Source: JALYQB01 sp035640155 (GTDB taxonomy: Bacteria > Actinomycetota > Actinomycetes > Mycobacteriales > Pseudonocardiaceae). Taken from it: a DNA stretch of 60,842 nucleotides. Positions 8,767 through 16,827 of the stretch are shown one piece after another. The stretch lies in the NCBI GenBank assembly GCA_035640155.1, contig DASQWR010000064.1, forward strand, positions 1-60,842, written 5' to 3'. The notes beneath the pieces are model-generated. The model worked only from the letters and a program-made list of their open reading frames with translations, made no database searches and was not told the origin of the DNA. The position numbers and the translations under genes were made by a program. Within the stretch, counting starts at the first letter, position 1; the number at the start of each line of letters is the position of its first letter.

Positions 8767-9579
8767 GTGAGCAAGCCGCTGATCGTAGGCGCGGTCGCCT
8801 ACACCCCCAACGTGGTGACCATCTGGGAGGGGATGCGCGACTACTTCGCCGACGGCCCTGCGGAGATGGATTTCATGTTGTTCTCCAACTACGCTCGCCA
8901 GGTCGATGCGCTGCTGGAGGGCACGATTGAAGTCGCGTGGAACACGAACTTGGCCTGGGTACGGACCGTAGCCCGCACCGACGGCGCCTGCCGCGCGCTG
9001 GCCATGCGCGACACTGACACCGTCTTCCGCACGATGTTCGTGGCGCGGTCCGGCAACGCCCTGAAGCGTTTGGAGAACCTGCGGGGCAAGCGGCTCGCGT
9101 TGGGATCCAAGGACTCCGCCCAGGCGGCGATCCTGCCCGTGCACTTCCTTCGTCGCGCCGGTCTTGATGCGGACGCGGTCGAGTTGGTGCGAATCAACAG
9201 CGACGTGGGTAAACATGGCGATACCGGTCGCAGCGAGCTGGACGCGCTGCGCGCGGTTCTCGACGAGCGCGCGGACGCCGCCGCGATCGGTATCAACACC
9301 TGGGAGGCTATCGGCCGCGAAGAGCTGATGCCCGGGGCGTTCGAGGTGTTCTGGGAGTCACCGACCTACTGCCACTGCAACTTCACTGCGCTGCCGGAAC
9401 TGGCGGAGAACCGCGTGCAACCGTGGGTTGACCAGCTGCTCGCTATGGATTGGGACAACCCGCAGCACCGGCCCATCCTGGAGATGGAAGGGCTGCGGCA
9501 GTGGGTGCGTCCGCAGCTCGACGGCTACGCCTCACTGTTTGAGGCGGTGCGGGAACAGGGGGTCTCAATCCGATGGTGA
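8767..9579 (+). CDS. PhnD-like substrate-binding-fold protein without signal peptide
   Basis: A protein of 270 residues with the type-2 periplasmic-binding fold of PhnD-like phosphate/phosphonate binding proteins: VGAVAYTPNVVTIWEGMRDYF, GTIEVAWNTNLAWVRT, LENLRGKRLALGSKDSAQAAI, and a TYCHCNFTALPEL stretch near residue 200. It starts directly with the first beta strand, and no signal peptide or lipobox is present, so it should be cytoplasmic. No permease or ATPase gene is nearby. GAAGGGAG precedes the GTG start. Its stop overlaps the next gene's ATG (ATGGTGA), so translation of the two is coupled. Role unknown; ligand sensing or an enzymatic role is inference. Confidence 0.75.
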   Translation: MSKPLIVGAVAYTPNVVTIWEGMRDYFADGPAEMDFMLFSNYARQVDALLEGTIEVAWNTNLAWVRTVARTDGACRALAMRDTDTVFRTMFVARSGNALKRLENLRGKRLALGSKDSAQAAILPVHFLRRAGLDADAVELVRINSDVGKHGDTGRSELDALRAVLDERADAAAIGINTWEAIGREELMPGAFEVFWESPTYCHCNFTALPELAENRVQPWVDQLLAMDWDNPQHRPILEMEGLRQWVRPQLDGYASLFEAVREQGVSIRW

Positions 9580-10577
9580 ACAACCGGTGGATCCTGGACT
9601 TGGTCGAGCGCGTCGGCGCGGTGGCCCGGGGCGCCAGTGTGACGGTGCCGCTGGGCAACGGCGATCCTGATCAGCTGGCTGAGACAATCGCGGCGTGGTG
9701 CAACCGGACAGGTAACCAACTGGTCGAGTTGCGAGAGGACGTTGCAATCGTGCGGCGGGGACGCAGTCCTGACCCGCTGGCCGAGTTGGCCCTCGATCAG
9801 GTGCCCGGCACGCGCCTGTGGATGTACACCAACTTCGACTGCAATCTGGCCTGCGACTACTGCTGCGCGCGGTCCTCGCCCCAAGCGTCCCGCCGGGCAC
9901 TGGGAATCGACCGGATCCGCCGTCTGGCCGCCGAGGCCGTCGACGCCGGCGTCACCGAACTGCTGCTCACCGGTGGGGAACCGTTCCTCCTTCCCGACAT
10001 AGACGACCTCGTCGCCGCATGTACGGCGGTTCTTCCGACCACCCTGCTGACCAACGGAATGCTCTTCCGTGGCCGCAGACTGGAAGCCCTTCGCCGAATG
10101 GACCGGGACCGGCTCGCCTTGCAGATCAGCCTCGACTCGGCCACTCCCGACCTCCACGACCGGCACCGGGGCCGCGGATCTTGGGCTCGCGCGGTCGCGG
10201 GAATCCGCACCGCCCGCACCGAGGGATTCCGAGTGAGAGTCGCAGCCACGCTGCCGCCTGACCAGACCCACCAGCTCGAACCGTTCCACACCTTCCTCGA
10301 CTCGCTCGGCATTGCCCGAGAAGACCAAGTGATCCGTACGCTTGCCCACCGTGGCATGGCCGATCATGGCCTCGAACTCACCATCGAGTCACTGATACCA
10401 GAAGTCACCATTACCGCTGACGGCGTCTACTGGCACCCCGTCAGCGCCGACCACCCCGATCAACTCGTCACCCACGACCTCTTTCCCCTCCACGCCGCCA
10501 TCACCGAGGTCCGCCGACGCTTCACGGAACAACGCACACGCGCCACCGCCGCAGCGCAATGGTTCCCCTGTGCCTGA
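9573..10577 (+). CDS. Radical SAM protein with TusA-like N-terminal segment
   Basis: A protein of 334 residues. The radical SAM cluster motif CX3CX2C is CNLACDYC (Cys90, Cys94, Cys97). It is followed by the SAM-binding GGEP (LLLTGGEPFLLP), LLTNGMLF and LALQISLDSATPDLHD, typical of the AdoMet radical barrel. Residues about 8-63 (RGASVTVPLGNGDPDQL, TIAAWCNRTGNQLVELRED) resemble the second half of TusA/SirA sulfur carriers but lack the CPxP motif; Cys43 sits in the AWC position. No SPASM-type cysteine cluster follows; one Cys is next to last. It overlaps the PhnD-like gene by 7 bases. Substrate unknown. Confidence 0.8.
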   Translation: MVNNRWILDLVERVGAVARGASVTVPLGNGDPDQLAETIAAWCNRTGNQLVELREDVAIVRRGRSPDPLAELALDQVPGTRLWMYTNFDCNLACDYCCARSSPQASRRALGIDRIRRLAAEAVDAGVTELLLTGGEPFLLPDIDDLVAACTAVLPTTLLTNGMLFRGRRLEALRRMDRDRLALQISLDSATPDLHDRHRGRGSWARAVAGIRTARTEGFRVRVAATLPPDQTHQLEPFHTFLDSLGIAREDQVIRTLAHRGMADHGLELTIESLIPEVTITADGVYWHPVSADHPDQLVTHDLFPLHAAITEVRRRFTEQRTRATAAAQWFPCA

Positions 10578-10653
10578 ACGACATTGCCCGTAGGCGCCCG
10601 GAGAAGGGCGTGGCAGCGAGGAGAAGGAGGCGCAGGCGAATCCTCTCGGGTCG

Positions 10654-11547
10654 TCAGGATCGTGGGGTCGGGCCGGCATCGGATGTGGCGACCGATCGGT
10701 TGGCGAGCACGCGACGGCCCACCAGCACGGCGGCGAGCACGGCCAAGGCCACGGCTACCCCGATGATCGGGCCGGCACCGAGGCCGGCGATCCACCGGGT
10801 GATCGTCGCCTGCACGCCGACCGCCGCCGACACGACGGGATCCGTCGTGGTGTCGCCGGCCAGCACGCGCAGCTCGAACCAGCCGTACCACGCCACGTAG
10901 CCGCCCGCAACCAACAGCAAGACCCCGGCGAGCCGGCTGACTACCGGTGCCGCGCGGCGCATCACCGCGGTCACCGAGCTGCGTGCGGTCGCCACCGCGA
11001 GCGCCAACGTCAGCACCACGGTGCCCATGCCCAACGCGTAGGCGAGGTAAGACCCCGCGATGCCCCAGACGCCGGCCCCGCGCAGCGAGCCCGCCGTCAC
11101 GGCGAGAAACGGGGCAATGGTGCACGACAGGGAGGCCAGGGCGAAGGACACGCCGTAGCCGATCTGCGAACCCCAGGTCCACGCCGGAGCGCGGCCGCGG
11201 CCGGCCAGCCCGGGGACCGCCAGTGACCGGCCCGCCAGCAACCACCCGCCCAGACCGACCAGCACCACGCCTATCACCACGGTGACGACCGGCAGGTAGG
11301 CCTCCACCGAGACCGCCAGCGACGTGATCACCGCACCGAACAGGCCGAATACCGCGACGAAGCCGACCGTCATCCCGGCGGAGAAGCGCACCGCCCTGGC
11401 CACCGCGGCGGCCCTGGACCCGCGCCCCGTCCCCGGGCCTTCGGCGACCAGCAATGCGAGGTAGGCGGGCAGCAGCGCGAAGCCGCATGGGTTGAACGCC
11501 GCGACGGCTCCTGCTACCAGCGCCAGCACGAGGCCGCCTTGGTCCAC
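10654..11547 (-). CDS. CcdA/DsbD-type transmembrane thiol-electron carrier
   Basis: A protein of 297 residues with six to eight membrane helices. The two conserved cysteines of CcdA-type proteins are seen in AFNPCGFALLPAYLALL (helix 1) and ALASLSCTIAPFLAV (about residue 145). It would pass reducing equivalents from cytoplasmic thioredoxin across the membrane to extracytoplasmic redoxins or cytochrome c maturation factors. The GTG start follows GGGAGGG. It lies 50 bases downstream of a secreted redoxin lipoprotein gene, its likely partner. The pair is the split equivalent of mycobacterial DipZ, which fuses both parts. Confidence 0.88.
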   Translation of the reverse strand: MDQGGLVLALVAGAVAAFNPCGFALLPAYLALLVAEGPGTGRGSRAAAVARAVRFSAGMTVGFVAVFGLFGAVITSLAVSVEAYLPVVTVVIGVVLVGLGGWLLAGRSLAVPGLAGRGRAPAWTWGSQIGYGVSFALASLSCTIAPFLAVTAGSLRGAGVWGIAGSYLAYALGMGTVVLTLALAVATARSSVTAVMRRAAPVVSRLAGVLLLVAGGYVAWYGWFELRVLAGDTTTDPVVSAAVGVQATITRWIAGLGAGPIIGVAVALAVLAAVLVGRRVLANRSVATSDAGPTPRS

Positions 11548-11597
11548 CCGCTCTCATCCCTCCCCGTCCGCGGCCGCACCGCGCCGACGGCCGCGGC

Positions 11598-12158
11598 TCA
11601 GCTCGCGGCGAGCTCGGCCATGGCACGGCGCAGCTCGTCGGCCTCCAGACCGCCCTGGACGGTCCGAACGGCCCCGGAACGGGCGACGAACACGTAGGCG
11701 GTCGGGGTGACGACGTCGAACCGGGCCGACAGCGCGCCGTTGGTGTCCACGACGTGCTCGAAGCCTCCGGTTGCGGTGTCGGCGACGAACTCGCGCATGG
11801 CATCCGGGGCGGCGCGGCCCGGTACACCGACGACGGTGACCTCACCGGCATACTGTTCGGCGATCTCGGCGACCTGCGGGGCCTCAGTGCGGCAGATACT
11901 GCACCACGACGCCCAGAACCACAGCGCCACCGGTTCGCCTGCCAGGCTCGACCCGTCGAACCGCTGTCCCTCCAGGGTTGTCGCGGTGAACCCGAGCGGG
12001 CCGCCAACCCCGCCGGTCATCGACCCGTCGGGTGAGCCGGAGCCGGCCGGGCTGGCGCAGCCGGTGACCGTCAGCGCCAACACCGCGGCCGCCGTGGCCA
12101 GGGCACGCCCGACGGTACTGCCTGCCAGACCCGTCGTGCGAGTCAGCTGGTTCCACAT
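11598..12158 (-). CDS. TlpA/ResA-like thioredoxin-fold lipoprotein
   Basis: A protein of 186 residues from the ATG at 12158, chosen because it begins a lipoprotein signal peptide: hydrophobic run, then VTGC with lipidated Cys34. The frame is open back to 12272. The mature part is a redoxin fold: VALWFWASWCSICRTEAPQ carries the CXXC pair, and TPTAYVFVARSGAVRTVQGG contains the cis-Pro. It should act outside the membrane as a disulfide reductase or oxidase, taking electrons from the CcdA-type protein encoded just downstream. Confidence 0.87.
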   Translation of the reverse strand: MWNQLTRTTGLAGSTVGRALATAAAVLALTVTGCASPAGSGSPDGSMTGGVGGPLGFTATTLEGQRFDGSSLAGEPVALWFWASWCSICRTEAPQVAEIAEQYAGEVTVVGVPGRAAPDAMREFVADTATGGFEHVVDTNGALSARFDVVTPTAYVFVARSGAVRTVQGGLEADELRRAMAELAAS

Positions 12159-12283
12159 CCGTGTCCACCACTCGAATCCGGGAGCTGTGCTACTCGGCCT
12201 ACCGAGCCACGTCTCCACCGTAGCGCCGCCGCGGGCGGACGATCCCGCCGCGGGCGGGCGATCGTCTGTCACGACCCGAACCC

Positions 12284-12382
12284 GTGGGCCTCGCCGCCAT
12301 CGAGGGCCGCTGGGCCTACACGATGCGCGTCGTCACCGGACCCACCCTGCTCGTGGTCGACGAACTCGGCTACCTGCCCCCT
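12284..12382 (+). pseudogene. Remnant of IS21-family istB (transposition helper ATPase)
   Basis: About 33 codons read GRWAYTMRVVTGPTLLVVDELGYLP when divided at the usual break, matching the Walker B region of IstB-like ATPases (LLVIDEVGYLP). Neither the Walker A part before it nor the sensor part after it (TTN) is present. No istA or terminal inverted repeats are seen. This is a scar of an insertion sequence, marking past mobile-element activity beside the accessory block. Confidence 0.7.
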
Positions 12383-13092
12383 CCTGCACCAGCACGGCGT
12401 ACGCCGCGAAGGCCGCCTATCTTCCACGCAGAGCGCGCCACCCACCGAGTGACAGTAATCTTGCCCTCAGGTACTCCCCGGCCCATCCACCAGCCAACGC
12501 GAATAATCATAATCGGTATTTGAAGGGCTCAACAGCGCCGCCTCATCTAGCGACCCACCAGCGGACGCAGCGCGGTGGCGGGAAAGCGCAGGGCCGATCA
12601 GGTAGAGGAGATCCACCGACGCTACCTCTCGATCGTCTGCTGGATGTTTCGGCACTCCGCTTTCCAGCAGGTCATGCATGGAAGTCCGAGTACCGCGGTG
12701 GCGGGCGGGAGTCGTCGGCGTCGTGACCCAGTCCGCTGGATGCGCAGGCGGCCGATGGGGACACGGATCATGGCCCGTCGAAGGTGGCACCCGTCGGTAT
12801 GGACGGCACTGTCGGCGCGGCGGTCGTGTTTGACGGTGCCGTCGGCCGTAGAGCTGCTGCGCGGCTGGAGTGATGCTGTCTCGGTGATCGCCATCTGGGC
12901 GCTGCCGCTCGGGAGCTGCCCTCGTGCAACGTTACAGTCTGGTCACGGTGATTACGGCGGGTGTTTACATCACGAGACATGCCGGGTAGCCATTTCCTGT
13001 CCGCAAACGCGGGCAGCCTATATGTCGCCCTATACGTCGCCCTGTACGTCGTCGCCCGCGGCTGTCGGTTCACTTGCAGATGGGAGAAAGAC
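12383..13092 (+). other. Gene-poor stretch with low-GC patch and short tandem repeats
   Basis: Roughly 700 bases with no gene I can support; open frames here lack family features. There is an unusually AT-rich patch near 12500-12525 (AATAATCATAATCGG). At 13019-13053 a run of three imperfect 12-base units reads TATGTCGCCC, TATACGTCGCCC, TGTACGTCGTCGCCC. Probably decayed mobile-element DNA plus the upstream region of the fasciclin gene. Confidence 0.4.
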
Positions 13093-13311
13093 ATGACCGC
13101 CAACGACGTAACCAGTGCCTCACGGGTCGGTCCCGCCGAAGCAACCACGAGGTTGCGGCCAGGTTGCGGCCCGCTGACGGCACCGGCTGAGCGACCTGCG
13201 TGTCCGACTCGTGATCCGATCCGGCTAAAGCAGCTTGTTCCCTCGACCGAAACACCAATAGCGAAGGCCCGGATCCGCCGGGCAACCCGAAGAGGAGTTG
13301 AGATTCTATGA
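13093..13311 (+). CDS. Small hypothetical protein upstream of fasciclin gene (doubtful)
   Basis: A 72-codon frame with a good ribosome site (GGGAGAAAG) before ATG. Its TGA overlaps the ATG of the fasciclin lipoprotein gene (ATGA), an arrangement seen for coupled genes. The translation is basic and rich in Arg, Pro and Thr with no recognisable domain, and it may be an untranslated or leader region instead. No other evidence supports a function. Confidence 0.3.
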   Translation: MTANDVTSASRVGPAEATTRLRPGCGPLTAPAERPACPTRDPIRLKQLVPSTETPIAKARIRRATRRGVEIL

Positions 13312-13988
13312 GGAAGATCCAGCGACTGGCTGCGGTCGGCGCTCTGGCCGGCCTGACCGTCGCGCTCAGCGCGTGCGGCAACGAAGAGGAGCCCGCTGCG
13401 GGCGGCGGCAACCAGCCGCCCGCTGCGTCGGCGCCCGAGGAGACCTCGGCGCCCGAGGAGACCTCGGCAGACGCCTCCGGTGAGGGCGTCACCACCACCT
13501 TGGACATCTTCGGCCCGGGCTGCTCCGCAGTGCCGACTCAGGGCGAGGGTTCCGCCCAGGGCATGGTGGACGACCCGGTGGGCACCGCGGCCAGCAACAA
13601 CCCGCTGCTGAGCACCCTGGCCCAGACCGTGCAGGCCGCCAACCTGGTGGACACCCTGAACGACCCGAACGCGCAGTACACCGTGTTCGCCCCCTCGAAC
13701 GAGGCGTTCGAGAAGCTGCCCCCCGGCACGATGGACCAGTTGCAGCAGGACCCGTCCGGTCAGCTGTCCACCATCCTTACCTACCACGTGATCCCGCAGC
13801 GTTACGACGCGCAGGGCCTGGTCAAGGCCGGCACGGTGACCAGCGTCCAGGGTGGTGAGGTCAGGATCAGCGGCACGCCCAACGCACCGATCATCAACGA
13901 AGGCGTGAACGTCGCCTGCGGCAACATCCCGACCGCGAACGCCACCGTGTTCGTGGTCGATCAGGTCCTGATGCCCCCAGCCCCCTGA
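13308..13988 (+). CDS. Fasciclin (FAS1) domain lipoprotein, MPT83/MPT70-like
   Basis: A protein of 226 residues. The lipoprotein signal has LSAC with lipidated Cys23. A Pro/Ala/Glu-rich linker holds a duplicated APEETS (about residues 43-54). One FAS1 domain then spans about 80-226 with the two hallmark blocks: YTVFAPSNEAFEKLPPG, and YHVIPQRY followed by ANATVFVVDQVLMPP. Related proteins are surface-exposed or secreted adhesion-type antigens such as mycobacterial MPT83. GAGGAG precedes the ATG. A strong hairpin terminator follows the stop by 22 bases. It lies 1.1 kb from the redoxin/CcdA pair; in M. tuberculosis the mpt83-dipZ-mpt70 genes are likewise adjacent. Confidence 0.9.
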   Translation: MRKIQRLAAVGALAGLTVALSACGNEEEPAAGGGNQPPAASAPEETSAPEETSADASGEGVTTTLDIFGPGCSAVPTQGEGSAQGMVDDPVGTAASNNPLLSTLAQTVQAANLVDTLNDPNAQYTVFAPSNEAFEKLPPGTMDQLQQDPSGQLSTILTYHVIPQRYDAQGLVKAGTVTSVQGGEVRISGTPNAPIINEGVNVACGNIPTANATVFVVDQVLMPPAP

Positions 13989-14010
13989 GCCAGCACACCA
14001 GCCCACATCG

Positions 14011-14041
14011 AAGGGGCGGCTCCTCACCGGAGCCGCCCCTT
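14011..14041. terminator. Bidirectional hairpin terminator between convergent genes
   Basis: A perfect 13-bp stem (AAGGGGCGGCTCC, then its complement) with a 5-base loop, TCACC. It lies between the convergent fasciclin gene (stop at 13988) and the small lipoprotein gene, whose TGA falls in the loop. In the minus direction, and also on the plus strand, the stem is followed by few T residues, as is usual for GC-rich actinomycete terminators. Confidence 0.8.
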
Positions 14042-14250
14042 CGGCGTGTCCGGCTCGGTGAGCTGCTCGAAGACGATCGCCCCGTTCTGACCGGGGACCT
14101 CGGGGAGAGTCACGTCCTTCACGGCCCGCGCAGTGGATGGGGGGCTGAGCGGTGGTGCAGTGACCGTGACGGTCTCCGGAGCCTCGGTGCCACCACCGCA
14201 TCCCGCGAGGACGGTGGTCACAGCGAGCAGGGGAGAGCGAGGGTGCGCAT
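14024..14250 (-). pseudogene. Small lipoprotein gene with a one-base frameshift in the signal peptide
   Basis: From the ATG at 14250, preceded by GAGAGGAC, the reading begins MRTLALP and then runs into TGA. The neighbouring frame continues LLAVTTVLAGCGGG, a textbook lipobox, then a Thr/Val/Pro-rich tail to 14024. Restoring one C to the four-C run at 14230-14233 would give a continuous signal peptide MRTLALPLLAVTTVLAGC and a protein of about 75 residues. Either a real loss-of-function (or phase-variable) indel or a sequencing error. No family recognised for the mature part. Confidence 0.6.
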
Positions 14251-14330
14251 GAAGTCCTCTCAGGTCAGGGCGGCGGCACACTAGTGCACCGGATGGCCGG
14301 GACCGTTCGGATCACTCCTCGACGTCGTGG

Positions 14331-16652
14331 TCAGGCAGGGGTGGGGGTGCCGGAACGGACCCGGCCGGCGGCGCGCACCAGGTTCCGCAGTGCCTCGATG
14401 ACCTCGGGCTCGCCGCGGGTCTTCAGCCCGCAGTCCGGATTCGCCCACAACCGGTCCGTGGAAACCCAGCGCGCGGCGGCGAGCAGCAGCTGCTCGATCT
14501 CGGAGACGGTCGGCACCTGCGGAGAGTGCACGTCGTAGACACCCGGTCCGAGGTCGCGCGGCACCGCCGTCCCGAGCTGCTCGAGCTCCTCCATCTTCGA
14601 CCGGGCCGCCTCGACGGTGGTGACGTCCGCGTCGAGGGCGTCGATCGCGTCGACCACGGCCCCGAACTCGGAGTAGCACAGGTGGGTGTGTACCTGGGTG
14701 GAGTCTGCGGCCCCGCCGGTGACCAGCCGGAATGCGTCGATCGCCCAGGCCAGGTAGTCAGCCCGGCCGGCCGCGCGCAACGGGAGCAGCTCGCGCAGCG
14801 CGGGCTCGTCCACCTGGATCACCCGCAGCCCGGCCGCCTCCAGATCGCGCACCTCGTCGCGCAGGGCCAGCCCGACCTGCCGTGCGGTGTCACCGAGGGG
14901 CTGGTCGTCGCGGACGAACGACCAGGCCAGGATCGTCACCGGTCCGGTCAGCATGGCCTTGACCGGGCGATCGGTGAGCGACTGGGCGTAGGTGCTCCAG
15001 CCGACGGTGATCGGCGCCGGTCTGGAGACGTCGGCGTAGAGCACCGGCGGGCGCACGCACCGGGTGCCGTAGGACTGCACCCAGCCGAACTCGGTGGTCA
15101 CGAACCCCTCGAGGTGCTCAGCGAAGTACTGCACCATGTCGTTGCGCTCCGGCTCACCGTGTACGAGCACGTCCAGGCCGATCTGCTCCTGCAGCCGGAT
15201 CACCCGCTCGATCTCGGCGCGCATCCGGCGCTCGTACTCCGCGGCGTCCAGGGTGCCGGCTCGGTGCGCGGCCCGGTCGGCACGGATCTGCCCGGTCTGC
15301 GGGAACGAGCCGATGGTCGTGGTCGGCACCGGGCCGAGCCGCAGGTGGGCCCGCTGCGCTGCATCCCGTGCGTGGGCCGTCCCGCGCCGGTAGTGATCCG
15401 CGCCGAGGGACTCCAGCCGGGCCCGCACCCGGTCGTCGCGCTCGCCGACCTGGTCGGAGCCGCTGCGCAACGTCTCGGCGGCCGCCATCTCGTCGGCCAC
15501 GGCTGTTCGCCCTTCGCGCAGCGCGCGGCCGAGCAGTACGACCTCGGCCACCTTCTGCTTCGCGAACGCCAGCCGGGCACGGACCGCCGGCGCCAGCGCG
15601 GTCTCGATCTCGATGTCGTAGGGCACGTGCAGCAACGGGCTCGACGTGCCCACCTCGACCTTGCCTGCCGTGCCGAGCAGCGTGGCCGCCCGCCCGAGCG
15701 CGGCGTCGAGATCGGTCCGCCACACGTTGCGGCCATCGACCACCCCGGCCAGCACGGTCTTGTCCCGCAGCGCCGGCAGCGACGCTGCCGCGCCCAGTTC
15801 CTCGACCCCGGCGACCAGGTCGAGACCGATCGCCTCGACCGGGCTGTTGGCCAGCACCGGCAACGCCGGCCCGAGGCTGCCGTAGTAGCCGGTCACGAGC
15901 AGCTTTGGCCGGCCTGGCACCGCGCCCAGCAGGCGATACGCCCGGGCCAGGGCGTCCAGCTCGACATCCGTGCGGTCAGCCACGAACGCCGGCTCGTCCA
16001 GCTGCACCCAGCCAGCCCCGAGCCGGTCCAGCTCGGTGAGCAGCTCCGCGTACACCTCGACCAGCGGCCCCAGCAGCTCGAGCGTCGAGAAGTCCGGTGG
16101 GGCGCCGGGCGCCGGCTTGGCGAGCAGCAGGAAGGTCACCGGGCCGAGCAGCACCGGCCTGGTGCGCACGCCGACCGCGAGCGCCTCGCTGAACTCCTCG
16201 AGAGGCTTGCGGCCGGCCAGCCGCAGCGCGGTTTCCGGGCCGAGCTCGGGCACCAGGTAGTGGTAGTTGGTGTCGAAGAACTTGGTCAGCTCCAACGGCT
16301 GCGTACTGCTGCGACCGCGGGCCATCGCAAACATGGTGTCCAGCCCGTCCAGGCCCAGCGCGGTGAACCGCGCCGGCACCGCACCCACGGTCAGTGCGGT
16401 GTCCAGCACGTGGTCGTAGTAGGAGAACGTGTTGCCCGGCACCGAACCCAGCCCGGCAGCACGCAGCCCGGTCCAGGTGTCGCGGCGCAACCCGGCCGCA
16501 GCCATACGCAGCCCGGCCTGGTCGAGGTTGCCCGCCCAGTACCGCTCCACGGCCCGCTTGAGCTCCCGATTCGGCCCGATCCGGGGATACCCCAGCACGG
16601 TCGCGCCGATCGCGTCTGTCCCGACGGTGTTCGTCCCGGTGGTGCTTGTCAT
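14331..16652 (-). CDS. metE: Cobalamin-independent methionine synthase
   Basis: A protein of 773 residues, normal for MetE, which transfers the methyl group of 5-methyltetrahydropteroyltriglutamate to homocysteine. The N-terminal half holds LGYPRIGPNRELKRAVERYW. The C-terminal barrel holds TTTIGSFPQT, GEPERNDMVQYFAEHL, and the zinc site: His and Cys in HTHLCYSEF, with the later Cys in NPDCGLKTRG. ATG at 16652 is preceded by GAGGAGAAGG; the open frame extends far upstream but without homology. The 175-base leader has hairpins but no B12 riboswitch boxes that I can find. Confidence 0.97.
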   Translation of the reverse strand: MTSTTGTNTVGTDAIGATVLGYPRIGPNRELKRAVERYWAGNLDQAGLRMAAAGLRRDTWTGLRAAGLGSVPGNTFSYYDHVLDTALTVGAVPARFTALGLDGLDTMFAMARGRSSTQPLELTKFFDTNYHYLVPELGPETALRLAGRKPLEEFSEALAVGVRTRPVLLGPVTFLLLAKPAPGAPPDFSTLELLGPLVEVYAELLTELDRLGAGWVQLDEPAFVADRTDVELDALARAYRLLGAVPGRPKLLVTGYYGSLGPALPVLANSPVEAIGLDLVAGVEELGAAASLPALRDKTVLAGVVDGRNVWRTDLDAALGRAATLLGTAGKVEVGTSSPLLHVPYDIEIETALAPAVRARLAFAKQKVAEVVLLGRALREGRTAVADEMAAAETLRSGSDQVGERDDRVRARLESLGADHYRRGTAHARDAAQRAHLRLGPVPTTTIGSFPQTGQIRADRAAHRAGTLDAAEYERRMRAEIERVIRLQEQIGLDVLVHGEPERNDMVQYFAEHLEGFVTTEFGWVQSYGTRCVRPPVLYADVSRPAPITVGWSTYAQSLTDRPVKAMLTGPVTILAWSFVRDDQPLGDTARQVGLALRDEVRDLEAAGLRVIQVDEPALRELLPLRAAGRADYLAWAIDAFRLVTGGAADSTQVHTHLCYSEFGAVVDAIDALDADVTTVEAARSKMEELEQLGTAVPRDLGPGVYDVHSPQVPTVSEIEQLLLAAARWVSTDRLWANPDCGLKTRGEPEVIEALRNLVRAAGRVRSGTPTPA

Positions 16653-16737
16653 GGCCTTCTCCTCGCGAGCGTGCCGGGAGATCCGCGGCGAACGCCGGCA
16701 CGACCTGAAACCACCAGCAGACTGAACCCTACCGACC

Positions 16738-16758
16738 TCGCACGACGTGTTCGTGCGA
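16738..16758. terminator. Hairpin between GNAT gene and metE
   Basis: A perfect 8-bp stem, TCGCACGA and TCGTGCGA, encloses a 5-base loop. It sits 69 bases beyond the end of the upstream GNAT gene and 86 bases before metE. It may end GNAT transcription or shape the metE leader; a further inverted pair CGTGCCGG/CCGGCACG lies closer to metE. Confidence 0.5.
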
Positions 16759-16827
16759 CCGGACGCCGAGGGGCTCAGGTGGCTCGCCGAGCGTGCCGCC
16801 GAGGGCCGTGTGAGTGGCGCTGCGCGT

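Noticed and set aside
12467..12790. Minus-strand open frame of about 107 codons beside the istB scar
   Set aside because: No ribosome site, no recognisable domain and low-complexity ends.
16653..16827. Possible cobalamin riboswitch before metE
   Set aside because: I could not find the conserved B12-box or the GCCACTG pairing elements; only simple hairpins are present.
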